From Dyadobacter pollutisoli (GTDB lineage Bacteria > Bacteroidota > Bacteroidia > Cytophagales > Spirosomataceae), in NCBI RefSeq assembly GCF_026625565.1, contig NZ_CP112998.1, forward strand, positions 2,172,501 to 2,236,500: a DNA stretch of 64,000 bases. The letters are read 5' to 3'. The stretch's first letter is position 1; every line of letters begins with the position of its first letter. The notes under the pieces were generated by a model. That model saw only the letters and a list, made by a program, of their open reading frames with translations, was not told the DNA's origin and did no database searches. Below, piece after piece: positions 24,712-33,257 of this stretch. The position numbers and the translations under genes are program-made.

Positions 24712-25010
24712 TTAGTCGCGTGACTCTTAGATTTCGAGGACCATGTCGATGTTGACAAAAGTGACCACTACTTGTTAAAGGTGAAATACCAGTAATTCTC
24801 CTGCTTGGTTGTACTCTTGCGCTTTCCAGCGCTGACGAGAAAGGTGGATACCTTTCGCAGGTGGTGAGCAAGCAGATGCAGGTAGGGAAGCATATCCAGA
24901 CTGAGACTTTTCCGGCGGAACGTGAGATTTTTCCAACGGGGCGGAATTTTAGGTAGTAATGGCTAGTTTAGCGTTCATAAATCATTCGGTGCTGATATTA
25001 GAAAAACCTC
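24712..25010 (+). other. intergenic stretch with an unrecognised short reading frame
   Basis: No recognisable gene. From about 24768 to the TAG at 24954-24956 one plus-strand frame reads VKGEIPVILLLGCTLALSSADEK..., a protein-like string with a signal-like start and an ordinary residue mix, but no ATG or clear ribosome binding site at its beginning. It may be the remnant of a small exported protein or chance. The remainder probably carries the promoter of the TPR gene at 25011. Confidence 0.3.
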
Positions 25011-25880
25011 ATGCTGGAACTGCTCGTTGTTGCCACTTTTTTCGGGTACATATATTATTTAAGAAATTACGCCGATCTGCGCAGTAAATCGGAAAAGGAA
25101 GAAGCGGAGTTCTCACCAGGCGTGGAAATGTACCGAAACGGTCGGTTCGAAGAGGCTTACTGGTATTTTGATAAAAAGGTCAAGGAAAAACCTAAATCCT
25201 GCATCGCCTATTTGTACAGAGGTTTAACTCAAAAGGGCAGAGGTAATGTGCCTGAGGCATTTAACGACATTCAGACTGCCGTGAGCCTGGACGACGAAGC
25301 CTTCATTGCACACCTGGAATTTGGTAAATTATACTTGGAAGCCAATGACTTGGAGACCGCGCTGTCGAAGTTTAACAAAGCAATTACGAAAGCAGAAGAA
25401 ACCTCCCCAGCACCATATCACTGGAGAGGCCAGGCTTATCTGAAACTGAACCGCGAAACGGAAGCGCAGGAGGATTTTGCAACTGAAAAACGCATTACCG
25501 AGCAATCGAAAAGCAATGGTACTGCTCCACGCAGTAGTGCGCCATTTTTAGACAAAAAATTGATCGCCAGCATGGTTATGGTTGTTTTTACAAGCATACT
25601 CGTCATTTTGGTTGTTAAAAAAGCCGAAAGCGTTCACCTACCTTACCTGGTTGCCGTATTCTCCGCCATTGCGATTGGTTTTGTCGAGCCTCACAAAGGC
25701 TGGTTACTCGCGCTGATGCAGTGTATTGTGGTGTTGAGTGGCTATTTTTTGTTTACCACTCAACCGGAAACCACGAGTGGTCGCGAGCTCGAAAATTTCA
25801 GTCTGTACGGTTCTGTTATTCTTACATTTGTAGCCAGTTTTCTGGGTGGATTTATGAAAAGGGCTTTGAATATGCAGTAG
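25011..25880 (+). CDS. membrane protein with TPR domain and C-terminal transmembrane helices
   Basis: 289 aa. One helix at the N-terminus (MLELLVVATFFGYIYYL), then TPR units at about residues 38-165 (GRFEEAYWYFDKKVKEKP, CIAYLYRGLTQKGRGNVPEAFNDIQTAV, EFGKLYLEANDLETALSKFNKAI, YHWRGQAYLKLNRETEAQEDF). Four hydrophobic segments follow in the last 105 residues (LIASMVMVVFTSILVILVV, YLVAVFSAIAIGFV, LLALMQCIVVLSGYFLF, ILTFVASFLGGFM). The TPRs probably recruit a partner at the membrane; function unknown. Its last 29 bp overlap the convergent ABC-F gene. Confidence 0.75.
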   Translation: MLELLVVATFFGYIYYLRNYADLRSKSEKEEAEFSPGVEMYRNGRFEEAYWYFDKKVKEKPKSCIAYLYRGLTQKGRGNVPEAFNDIQTAVSLDDEAFIAHLEFGKLYLEANDLETALSKFNKAITKAEETSPAPYHWRGQAYLKLNRETEAQEDFATEKRITEQSKSNGTAPRSSAPFLDKKLIASMVMVVFTSILVILVVKKAESVHLPYLVAVFSAIAIGFVEPHKGWLLALMQCIVVLSGYFLFTTQPETTSGRELENFSLYGSVILTFVASFLGGFMKRALNMQ

Positions 25881-27468
25881 CCGGTAGATGGATTGAACCT
25901 GCTGCATTGACCTCTTTCAGAAAATACTCATCGTGCGAAACAACCAGTAATGTGCCCTGATACGCACTGATTGCGGCGGTCAGGATCTCAACGTTTTGAA
26001 TGTCCAGATTGTTGGTCGGTTCGTCGAGGATGATGATGTCCGGAGCGTGGTTACGGATCGTCAGTGAGCAAAGCATCAGCCGCATTTTCTCCCCGCCACT
26101 GAGCACGAGGCAAGGTTTGTCCCAATATTCTTTTGTAAACAAAAACCGGTTCAATCGGATCTTGACCTCGTGTTCCTGCAAAGCGCCTGAATTATATTCT
26201 TGCGCCTGCTGGTAAACGGTCAGGGTATTGTCAATCAGCGAATAATCCTGGTCAATGTAAATCGCATTCATATTCGTGCATTCAATGGTTCCTGTCTGTG
26301 GTAGAAGGTCTCCCAAAAGCATTTTGATCAATGTCGTCTTGCCCGAACCGTTCTGGCCTTTGATCGCATAACGATCACCGCTTGTGATCTGAAAATTCAT
26401 GGGCTCTTTCCAGAGCAAATGATCGCCGAAACCGAAATTAATGTCCTTCGCAGTAACTAGTACCTTTCCGTTATGAAGCGCCGAATGATCAAAATCGACC
26501 TTCATCTTGTCCATTCCGGACAATGAGGCCCGGAGCTCAGTCAGGTCCTGGGAAATGTTACCGACTTTTTCTGCGTGAACGCCCTTGATGCGCGAAGTAC
26601 TTTTCTCTGCATTGTTTTTAAATGTATTCATGGAAATGGTGGGCAAGCCGGCTTTTTCCTGTTTCCTCTTGCCACGTGCATCCAGTTTTTGTTGGCGCTC
26701 CACAGATTCTCTTTCGATCTCTTTTGCCTTGCGCAGCGCCTTTTCCTTGCTTTTTAAATCCTGGTTCAAGGCGTCGCTTTCAATCATTTTCTGTTCAGCA
26801 TAAAAATCATAATTGCCCCCGTAGACCGTTATACCCCGCTTGCTAAGCTCATAAACCGTGTCCAGCAGGTTCAGCAATGTCCTGTCGTGGCTCACTACTA
26901 CCAATGTGGCCGCTGTGGTTTTAATGTATTCATAGAGAATGTCCCTGCTGACGGTATCCAAATGGTTGCTGGGCTCATCCAGTAGCACTATTTCAGGATG
27001 ATGGATCGCGGTCCCGGCCAGAAAAACTTTCGTTTTTTGTCCTCCGCTAAGTGTTCCCATTTTCTGCATCAGGTCGGGCGCATCCAGGTTCCAGTGTGCA
27101 AAAGCCTCACTGCACCGTTCCTCAATGGTCCAGTCATCGCCCAGTAATGTGAGATTTTCTTCCGTTACCTGGCCGTCGAGAATCTGTTTCAGGGCGGTAA
27201 GTTTGTCCTCGATGCCAAGTGCGCGGGCAATGGTGTGGTCATTAAACTGGCCAAAAATTTGCGGCACATAATAAGGCCTGGATTCAGTTTTAACCTGTCC
27301 GTCAGAGAGTTGCAATGTGCCGGCAAGGATTTGTAAGAGGGTCGATTTCCCCGAACCGTTATTACCTATCAATGCAATTTTGTCCTGTCGATTGATGGCG
27401 AGATTGATGTTACTAAACAACAAATCTCTATTGGGATGCGTGTAAGACGCATCTTGAAGAAAAAGCAT
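25852..27468 (-). CDS. ABC-F family ATPase
   Basis: 538 aa with two ABC domains and no membrane part. Domain 1 has Walker A GNNGSGKS, signature LSGGQKTKVFLA and Walker B IVLLDEPSNHLD. A charged linker of about 90 residues follows (KEKALRKAKEIERESVERQQKLDARGKRKQ). Domain 2 has GQNGSGKT, LSGGEKMRLML and IIILDEPTNNLD. ABC-F proteins act on ribosomes, as translation factors or as antibiotic-resistance protection factors. I cannot decide which from sequence alone; the relatively long linker and single-gene setting leave resistance possible. It ends in a 29-bp convergent overlap with the TPR gene. Confidence 0.9.
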   Translation of the reverse strand: MLFLQDASYTHPNRDLLFSNINLAINRQDKIALIGNNGSGKSTLLQILAGTLQLSDGQVKTESRPYYVPQIFGQFNDHTIARALGIEDKLTALKQILDGQVTEENLTLLGDDWTIEERCSEAFAHWNLDAPDLMQKMGTLSGGQKTKVFLAGTAIHHPEIVLLDEPSNHLDTVSRDILYEYIKTTAATLVVVSHDRTLLNLLDTVYELSKRGITVYGGNYDFYAEQKMIESDALNQDLKSKEKALRKAKEIERESVERQQKLDARGKRKQEKAGLPTISMNTFKNNAEKSTSRIKGVHAEKVGNISQDLTELRASLSGMDKMKVDFDHSALHNGKVLVTAKDINFGFGDHLLWKEPMNFQITSGDRYAIKGQNGSGKTTLIKMLLGDLLPQTGTIECTNMNAIYIDQDYSLIDNTLTVYQQAQEYNSGALQEHEVKIRLNRFLFTKEYWDKPCLVLSGGEKMRLMLCSLTIRNHAPDIIILDEPTNNLDIQNVEILTAAISAYQGTLLVVSHDEYFLKEVNAAGSIHLPATAYSKPFS

Positions 27469-27649
27469 AATTTCTTTCTTTAAAAGTGAATAGTGACAGA
27501 AGCCTTATAGATTGGCCCTGTTTATTTTCCTGAAAGAAATTATCTCTTACATTGAAGATGATTTTTGATTGATGCTACAAAGGTAAAAAAATATTTTTTT
27601 GACGCATAATCAAAACGCTGATCAGTACCTTCCTACCAGAAAAACCGCC

Positions 27650-27802
27650 CTATGGCCTGTCTTGCCGTTGACCGAAATTACCCAGCGGGATTTCGCTACC
27701 GGCAAATTCCTTACGCTCGTCCGCAGGAAAGAAACGGCGAATATTCCCGGTATCAATCAGGCCCGGGTTGGGTGCGGTTTTTCCTTTCAAATACAAATCC
27801 AT
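27650..27802 (-). pseudogene. internally deleted short-chain dehydrogenase remnant
   Basis: A 50-codon frame starts MDLYLKGKTA, the exact kind of opening seen in SDR oxidoreductases (followed normally by the TGxxxGIG cofactor loop), but jumps directly to PNPGLIDTGNIRRFFPADER...SEIPLGNFGQ, which is the late SDR region after the active site (NxVSPGLIxT...PLGRFGQPED). About 170 residues with the cofactor loop, catalytic Tyr and Lys are missing and the C-terminal tail is lost after a stop. It is a decayed gene, not a functional enzyme. The rest of 27469-27921 has no gene that I can support. Confidence 0.7.
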
Positions 27803-27880
27803 GACTTTTCCTGTTGATGAATGTTACGATGTTCCTCGCAAAAGAAACAGGTAGCATTCAAAATTGCAGGCAATTGTAAG

Positions 27881-27902
27881 ATACTAACAAATATGTCAGT
27901 AT
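27881..27902 (-). terminator. short hairpin after the ECF sigma gene
   Basis: ATACTGACA/TGTTAGTAT on the minus strand form a 9-bp stem with one mismatch and a 4-nt loop, 20 bp after the sigma-factor stop. There is no T tract, so termination is uncertain. Confidence 0.3.
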
Positions 27903-27921
27903 GGGGGCAGAAAACGGGGAT

Positions 27922-28494
27922 TTAGCGCAGGTAAACGACGAGCTCCTGTCGTAAGAATGCCATAGTTCTTGAAATGTGAGCCTCCACGGTTTTGATGGAT
28001 ACACCCAGTTCATCGGCGATTTTGCCGTAGGTCAGGCCCTTTTCCCTGTTAAGATAATAGGCTTCCTGGGTTTTCAGTGGGAGTTTCGCAAGTGCGGACT
28101 GGTAGGCATCTCGTAGCTCCGTTTCTGCCAGGCCTTCGAGCAAATTATTGTCTGCTATTTCGCAGGCGACCATTTCAGGGGAAAACACCAGTTCTGTTTT
28201 TTTCTTTTTGGAAAGTACGCGGATCGCATAATTGCGTGCAGTTACAATGAAATAAGCTTTAAAATTATCAATGTGGTTAATGTCAAGCTGCTGCCTGCCC
28301 TCCCAAAGGCGAATAAAAATTTCCTGTACCCAATCTTTGATCTGCTCGGTGTCATTGGAGTACCGCATCAAAACCCGGACGAGCGTAGGGTAGTATTGGT
28401 CAAATAATATTTTGAATGCCTCGGTATCGTCCGCCGCGATGAGCCCGATGAGCTCATGATCAGAAAATGTTGATTTATTCATATTTTTTATCAT
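27922..28494 (-). CDS. ECF sigma-70 factor of the peptide-utilisation locus
   Basis: 190 aa. Region 2 (EAFKILFDQYYPTLVRVLMRYS...DWVQEIFIRLWEGRQQL) and region 4 (LPLKTQEAYYLNREKGLTYGKIADELGVSIKTVEAHISRTMAFLR) are the standard ECF pair; the Bacteroidota Sus-linked subgroup is likely. In this subgroup the sigma gene is usually followed directly by fecR and susC. Here it is the last gene after the amidohydrolase run, 16 kb from the fecR at 44755, and a 160-bp AT-rich leader (28495-28654) separates it from its upstream neighbour, so it may have its own promoter. Confidence 0.93.
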   Translation of the reverse strand: MIKNMNKSTFSDHELIGLIAADDTEAFKILFDQYYPTLVRVLMRYSNDTEQIKDWVQEIFIRLWEGRQQLDINHIDNFKAYFIVTARNYAIRVLSKKKKTELVFSPEMVACEIADNNLLEGLAETELRDAYQSALAKLPLKTQEAYYLNREKGLTYGKIADELGVSIKTVEAHISRTMAFLRQELVVYLR

Positions 28495-28654
28495 TGAAAT
28501 AAAAATATTGTCAAAATATTATTCTGCTTCATTGTTACTTATAAATATAATAAATCGGCATTTAAATTTTTAGCAATACAATATTTTAATTTTTGTCAAT
28601 TCTATTATATATTAAATAATTGCAATCGACGTTTTTTCAACATTCTTCAATTGG

Positions 28655-31600
28655 CTAGTCCTGGTTTTTGATCAGTGCCTGTTTCCCGGTTTTCAATGTT
28701 TCAATATCCAGGTATTCGCCATTTTTGATCACCGCTTTTACATTTAATATATCCTTGATTTGTCTCAATGGATCGCCATCTAAAATGACCATATCTGCCA
28801 GTTTCCCGGGCTCGATCGTGCCGAGGTCTTTGCCTGCACCCACTTCTTCGGCAGACCATAATGTAGCGGCACGCAATGTTTCAAAAGGAGACAAGCCAGC
28901 CTTGACCCAGCTTTGGAGTTCAGCGTGGTAACTTAGTCCCGACGGGATAATCGGCGAGTCGGTTCCCGGCGTAAGTTTCGCGCCTTTTTGCATCAGACTC
29001 ACTATCGATTTTTCAACGTGATGATAGGTTTTGTTGGAGCCAGCGGCGCGGGCTGCTGCCGAGTTCAGGCTTTCTTTTTGTTTTTCTGAATAAAATGTGG
29101 TGAATTGCCAGTGGTCAAAAAATGATTTGTCACTCTGAATCAATGCATTGAATCCGCCGTGAAGCGAAATAGTGGGGGTCATGTACATCCCTGATTTTGA
29201 CACCAGCTCTGTTACGTCCTGATAGCTTTTATTTAAAGCAGTTAGTTTGGGCGAGTAACCGCGCCGACTGGTGGCGCCAATGTGTTCTACGCCGTCCACA
29301 CCAAAACCCATCGCCGGATAGATTTCATGGGATGATACCGGCAAACCGTTTTTATGGGCAAATTCGGTTACCTGTTTTTGTAAAATATCTGAAAGCCCCA
29401 CGTACGTTTTGATCATATCATAACCCAATGTCAATGCGCGGTTTAGTTCAAGGTCCAGCTGCGCACCACCGACATTACTCGTGTTCCGGTTGTAATAGAT
29501 CCGGTTTCCTTCCATATGTCCGCCTGTAAAAAAGCTCCTCGGTCCCAGTCGTTTGCCGCTATTCCAGGATTCTTTTCGCTCCAATGCGTCGTAAGGATCA
29601 GTCCCTGGCTCACGAATGGAGGTAACCCCATAGGCAAGCCACAGCCTGCCGCCTTTTTCGCCCAATTGCGCATTTTGATGGGTATGCATTTCGAAAAGGC
29701 CCGGTATAAGCGTTTGTTTGGAAGCGTTTACAACATTTCCTCTCCGGCCAGCCTGATGCGGGACGATTTCTTTAATGCGGTTCTTCTCAATCACAACATC
29801 CACATTTTCAAGGTATTGTTCTGTTTTGCCATTGAATACTCTGCCCGCATGAATCACCAGACGTCCTTCGGGCTTTTTGGCTTTCCAGGTGAAGTCCATC
29901 CATATTGGCTCGATATGTCCACTAGCTACCGTTACTTTTTTGAGCTTATCCGTAGCCAGAAAAACGATGCTGCGCGAGTCGCCTGACCAGCTTGGATCTT
30001 CGGCCAGCTCATTCGTGAGTTGTTTTGGTGGACCAGTAATATTCAGTTGATTGTCAATCGGGACGGTCCATAATACATTGTCCAGAATATAGGCAATTGA
30101 ACTACCGTCGGGTGAGATAACCGGACCGTTTTTGCCTCGTGTCGCCAGAGAACGTTCAGACGCAGGGGACGCAAACCGCGCTTCGGATTTGTCGGCCGGA
30201 ATGATGAGGAACTTGCTCAGACCTTCGCGGAAACGGGTTGAGTATGATTCCAGGGAGGAAACGACCACATACTTCCCATCGGGTGACCAACTGGGCTGAG
30301 ATGCCTCGAAAAGTCCTCCGTAGATACTTTCTAGTTTCTTGGTTTTAATGTCAATAATACTCAATGTGTTTCGGCTATAAGCCTTTGGGTCAGCCTGGTA
30401 AAAGGCAATTTTGTTGCCGTCAGGCGACCAGCTGGGGAATTTCAAATTGTCGGCAGCATCAAACAAACAAGTTTCAGCTCCGGTTTTGATTTCCCTGATC
30501 CAAAGGTCCATATTACCATTACGGTCACTCGTAAACGCCAGCCATTTGTCGTCCGGCGACCATACCGGGTCTACATCTATAAATACATCATTGGTCACCT
30601 GCACCGGTTTTGGTTTACCAATTTCCAGAATCCAGATATCACCCAAAGCTGCAAATGCAATGAATTTGCCGTTATTAGAAACAATCGGACTCCTAATTCC
30701 CTGTACAGGTTTTGGTTTCACAGAATCAAAATCCCTTGTTTTAGGTGCATATTTGTCCCGCATCAGGTTGAGCTCTGCTGTAAACGCGATCGTTTTCACC
30801 GATTTGTCACCCAGGTTTCGGAGCTTGATCTGTCCGTCAGCAGTGTACAGAAACTCGGTTTCGGAAAGCCAGCTGGGTTTAAAAGGAAATACATCTTCGG
30901 TCGAATCCGACAACGTTTGCCAGTCGCCACCACCTGTTTTTACGATATCGAGTGTACTCGCATTTGGAATCAAGCTGTTAAAAATGATCTGGTTACTACT
31001 GGGATGCCACATGGGTGAGGCCAGTTTTTCTTTGCTATGAACAAACAATTGATGCTGGCCGCCCGCGTCACTAATGTAAATGCCCGCCGCCGCGGATCGC
31101 TCGGATACGTATGCAAGGCTTTTTCCATCCGCGCTGAATGCTGGAAAGTAATCGTTGCCCGGATGGTCGGTGAGCCTGACGAGACTGTCATTTTTTAAAA
31201 CAATTTTCCAGATATCATAATTGCCGTTCCGGTCGGATGAAAAAGCAATGGCTGTTCCATCGGGCGACCAATGCGGCTCCCGGTCGTGGTACACACCAAA
31301 AGTGATTTGTTTCAGTCCGGTACCGTCTTTATTGATTTTCCAAATGTGGAAATTACCATCCCGGTAAGACTGAAATGCAATTTGCGTACCGTCGGGCGAC
31401 CAGGTGGGCTGCCTGCAATCGCCGAGCGCGTCTGTAATCGCCTTTGCTTTCCCGCCAGTAATCGGCAACGTCCATATCGTACCCTGAATATCCATTGCCA
31501 GGGTCGCCTTATCCGGTGAAAGCGCGATCGCCATATTGGTGCCTTCGGTGATGGTAACTTTCAGGGAGTCAGCGTTTAGTGCTGTTGATTTCGATGAAAC

Positions 31601-31693
31601 CAATGTAAAAAGCAAAATGCCCGCCAGCATTGCTTTTGCGCTGGCAGACATTGTTTTGAGTATCCTTGCTAGTGTTTTCTTTTTGTAAGCCAT
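28655..31693 (-). CDS. exported amidohydrolase with N-terminal TolB-like beta-propeller (paralog 3)
   Basis: 1012 aa with a signal peptide (AMLAGILLFTLVSSKSTAL). Residues about 45-610 hold many PD40/WD40-like repeats (PTWSPDGTQIAFQSYRDGN, PHWSPDGTAIAFSSDRNGN), i.e. a TolB-type propeller, probably two. Residues about 620-1000 are an amidohydrolase with the metal set MHTH (about 668), Lys in DMIKTYV (about 761), SHEI (789), VEHIG (803) and GTDSP (911). The Lys suggests a binuclear centre as in prolidase-like dipeptidases. Its start overlaps the M20 gene stop as TAATG, so the two are coupled. It is the third of three close paralogs. Hydrolysis of small peptides in the periplasm is inferred. Confidence 0.9.
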   Translation of the reverse strand: MAYKKKTLARILKTMSASAKAMLAGILLFTLVSSKSTALNADSLKVTITEGTNMAIALSPDKATLAMDIQGTIWTLPITGGKAKAITDALGDCRQPTWSPDGTQIAFQSYRDGNFHIWKINKDGTGLKQITFGVYHDREPHWSPDGTAIAFSSDRNGNYDIWKIVLKNDSLVRLTDHPGNDYFPAFSADGKSLAYVSERSAAAGIYISDAGGQHQLFVHSKEKLASPMWHPSSNQIIFNSLIPNASTLDIVKTGGGDWQTLSDSTEDVFPFKPSWLSETEFLYTADGQIKLRNLGDKSVKTIAFTAELNLMRDKYAPKTRDFDSVKPKPVQGIRSPIVSNNGKFIAFAALGDIWILEIGKPKPVQVTNDVFIDVDPVWSPDDKWLAFTSDRNGNMDLWIREIKTGAETCLFDAADNLKFPSWSPDGNKIAFYQADPKAYSRNTLSIIDIKTKKLESIYGGLFEASQPSWSPDGKYVVVSSLESYSTRFREGLSKFLIIPADKSEARFASPASERSLATRGKNGPVISPDGSSIAYILDNVLWTVPIDNQLNITGPPKQLTNELAEDPSWSGDSRSIVFLATDKLKKVTVASGHIEPIWMDFTWKAKKPEGRLVIHAGRVFNGKTEQYLENVDVVIEKNRIKEIVPHQAGRRGNVVNASKQTLIPGLFEMHTHQNAQLGEKGGRLWLAYGVTSIREPGTDPYDALERKESWNSGKRLGPRSFFTGGHMEGNRIYYNRNTSNVGGAQLDLELNRALTLGYDMIKTYVGLSDILQKQVTEFAHKNGLPVSSHEIYPAMGFGVDGVEHIGATSRRGYSPKLTALNKSYQDVTELVSKSGMYMTPTISLHGGFNALIQSDKSFFDHWQFTTFYSEKQKESLNSAAARAAGSNKTYHHVEKSIVSLMQKGAKLTPGTDSPIIPSGLSYHAELQSWVKAGLSPFETLRAATLWSAEEVGAGKDLGTIEPGKLADMVILDGDPLRQIKDILNVKAVIKNGEYLDIETLKTGKQALIKNQD

Positions 31694-33225
31694 TAGTTGA
31701 TAGGAGTGGTTAAAATCGAAAAACAGGTCTTAATCCCCGACCTCAGGTTACCTAGCCGCAGGTTTTCATTCGGGCTGTGCTGGTTGTTATCCATATTGAC
31801 CAATGGAACGATCACCGCCGGCACGCCGAGCGTTTGAATGAATGGTACCACCGGTACTGAGCCGCCCATGATGCGAATAATGACCGGATCGGTTTGAAAA
31901 GCTGTTTTCATTGATTTTTTTAGCCAACTACCGATCGGTGAATTGATCTCGGTCCGGAAGGCCGGGGAGCCGCCTCCACCGCCGCTCATAAAGACCAGTT
32001 TCTTGTATTTTAATCTTTCTTCTTTGGTCGGCACATGGTCTACAACCTGATAACCCAGGCCTTGAATATGTGTTTTCACCAACCCGGTCATTCTTTTTCC
32101 GTCAGTTTCAGGTACCAGCCTGATCCCGAATTCGGCAATCGCTTCTTCGGGAATGATCGAGCCACCGCCTTTTCCTACCACAGCTGCTTTCAACCCGCGA
32201 ATGTTCAGTGAAGGATACTGCATGGATTCCTGGTAGTTTTTACCCACTTTTTCTTCGGCCGCAATTTGCAGGCGGTTGTTAATGTCGGCAGTGACATCCG
32301 GTACCGCAGCCATTACTTTCACGGTTTCATCGTCGAATGTAATCCCATCGTAAAAACCCTTCACCAAAACCCTGCCGTCCTCGTCTTTCATCGAAGCAAT
32401 GATCTTGGATAAACTGAATGTCGGATCAGGGGAATAATTTCCGAAATGTCCGCTATGCTGCTGAACAATAGCGCCGTAAGTTGTCAGCGCGAAGCCGGTG
32501 CCACCGCGGCAGCCGAATGTGAGGGTAGGAAGGTTGGACGAATGCATTGGCCCGTCCATTACGATCAGGTAGTCGGCCATCAGATTGTTCTTATAAGTAG
32601 CCAACGCTCCTTTCAGTCCCGGTGAGCCTTTTTCTTCCTCACAATCCAATACTACTTTCAAATTAAAAGGTGGATTTTGTTTTTCAGCTTCCAGCATATC
32701 CATTGCCTGCAACAACATGATAATCGGCCCCTTATCATCGGACGTAGAACGTCCGAAAAGCCTCCATTCATCGTTGATTTCGGCTTTTTGTAAAAGCGAC
32801 CAGTCTATTTCTTTAAAAGTGCCATCCTTGTCTTTTTCCTTTAAAACCGTTCCGTAAGCATTTTTCTGAAACCATTCATTCTGCCGCACAGCCTGACCAT
32901 CCAGGTGAAAGTAGAAAAGCACGGTTTTCGTGTTGCCGGGATACGTTTTCTCAGCCAGGAAAAGCGGCATTTTTTCGGTTTTAAGAATCGATGTTTTGAA
33001 TCCCCTTTTGGCAAATGCTTCTTCTGACCATACCAGGTTTTTATCAATGTCTTCGGCTACCAGGGCATCATTGGGTATCAATACAAAGTCTTTCAGTTCC
33101 TCGATCGCAGGCAGCATTCGTTTGCTTACAAGCAGGTCTGTTTTCTGAGCAAAGCTTTGGTAACTGATTAATATACAAATGAATGTGATACTAAAAAGCC
33201 TGGTTTTTGTGCTAGGTATTATCAT
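31693..33225 (-). CDS. exported M20-family metallopeptidase
   Basis: 510 aa with a signal peptide (FSITFICILISYQSFAQ). All M20 metal and catalytic elements are visible: FHLDGQAV (His and Asp), GRSTSDDKGP (bridging Asp), DCEEEKGSPG (catalytic Glu pair), MDGP and, near the end, HSPNENL. The dimerisation domain lies in the middle (GGTGFALTT...FGIRLVPETDG). Exported M20 enzymes of this length are dipeptidases or aminoacylases that complete peptide breakdown. It is placed between two amidohydrolase paralogs, 32 bp after one and overlapping the other by one base, which supports a shared peptide pathway. Confidence 0.93.
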   Translation of the reverse strand: MIIPSTKTRLFSITFICILISYQSFAQKTDLLVSKRMLPAIEELKDFVLIPNDALVAEDIDKNLVWSEEAFAKRGFKTSILKTEKMPLFLAEKTYPGNTKTVLFYFHLDGQAVRQNEWFQKNAYGTVLKEKDKDGTFKEIDWSLLQKAEINDEWRLFGRSTSDDKGPIIMLLQAMDMLEAEKQNPPFNLKVVLDCEEEKGSPGLKGALATYKNNLMADYLIVMDGPMHSSNLPTLTFGCRGGTGFALTTYGAIVQQHSGHFGNYSPDPTFSLSKIIASMKDEDGRVLVKGFYDGITFDDETVKVMAAVPDVTADINNRLQIAAEEKVGKNYQESMQYPSLNIRGLKAAVVGKGGGSIIPEEAIAEFGIRLVPETDGKRMTGLVKTHIQGLGYQVVDHVPTKEERLKYKKLVFMSGGGGGSPAFRTEINSPIGSWLKKSMKTAFQTDPVIIRIMGGSVPVVPFIQTLGVPAVIVPLVNMDNNQHSPNENLRLGNLRSGIKTCFSILTTPIN

Positions 33226-33257
33226 AGTAAATTTTCAGAACAATGTTAAAAAGACAA

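Noticed and set aside
27599..27817. A 72-codon plus-strand frame upstream of the ABC-F gene, considered as a leader peptide
   Set aside because: It is antisense to the SDR remnant and runs away from the ABC-F gene, so it cannot be its leader.
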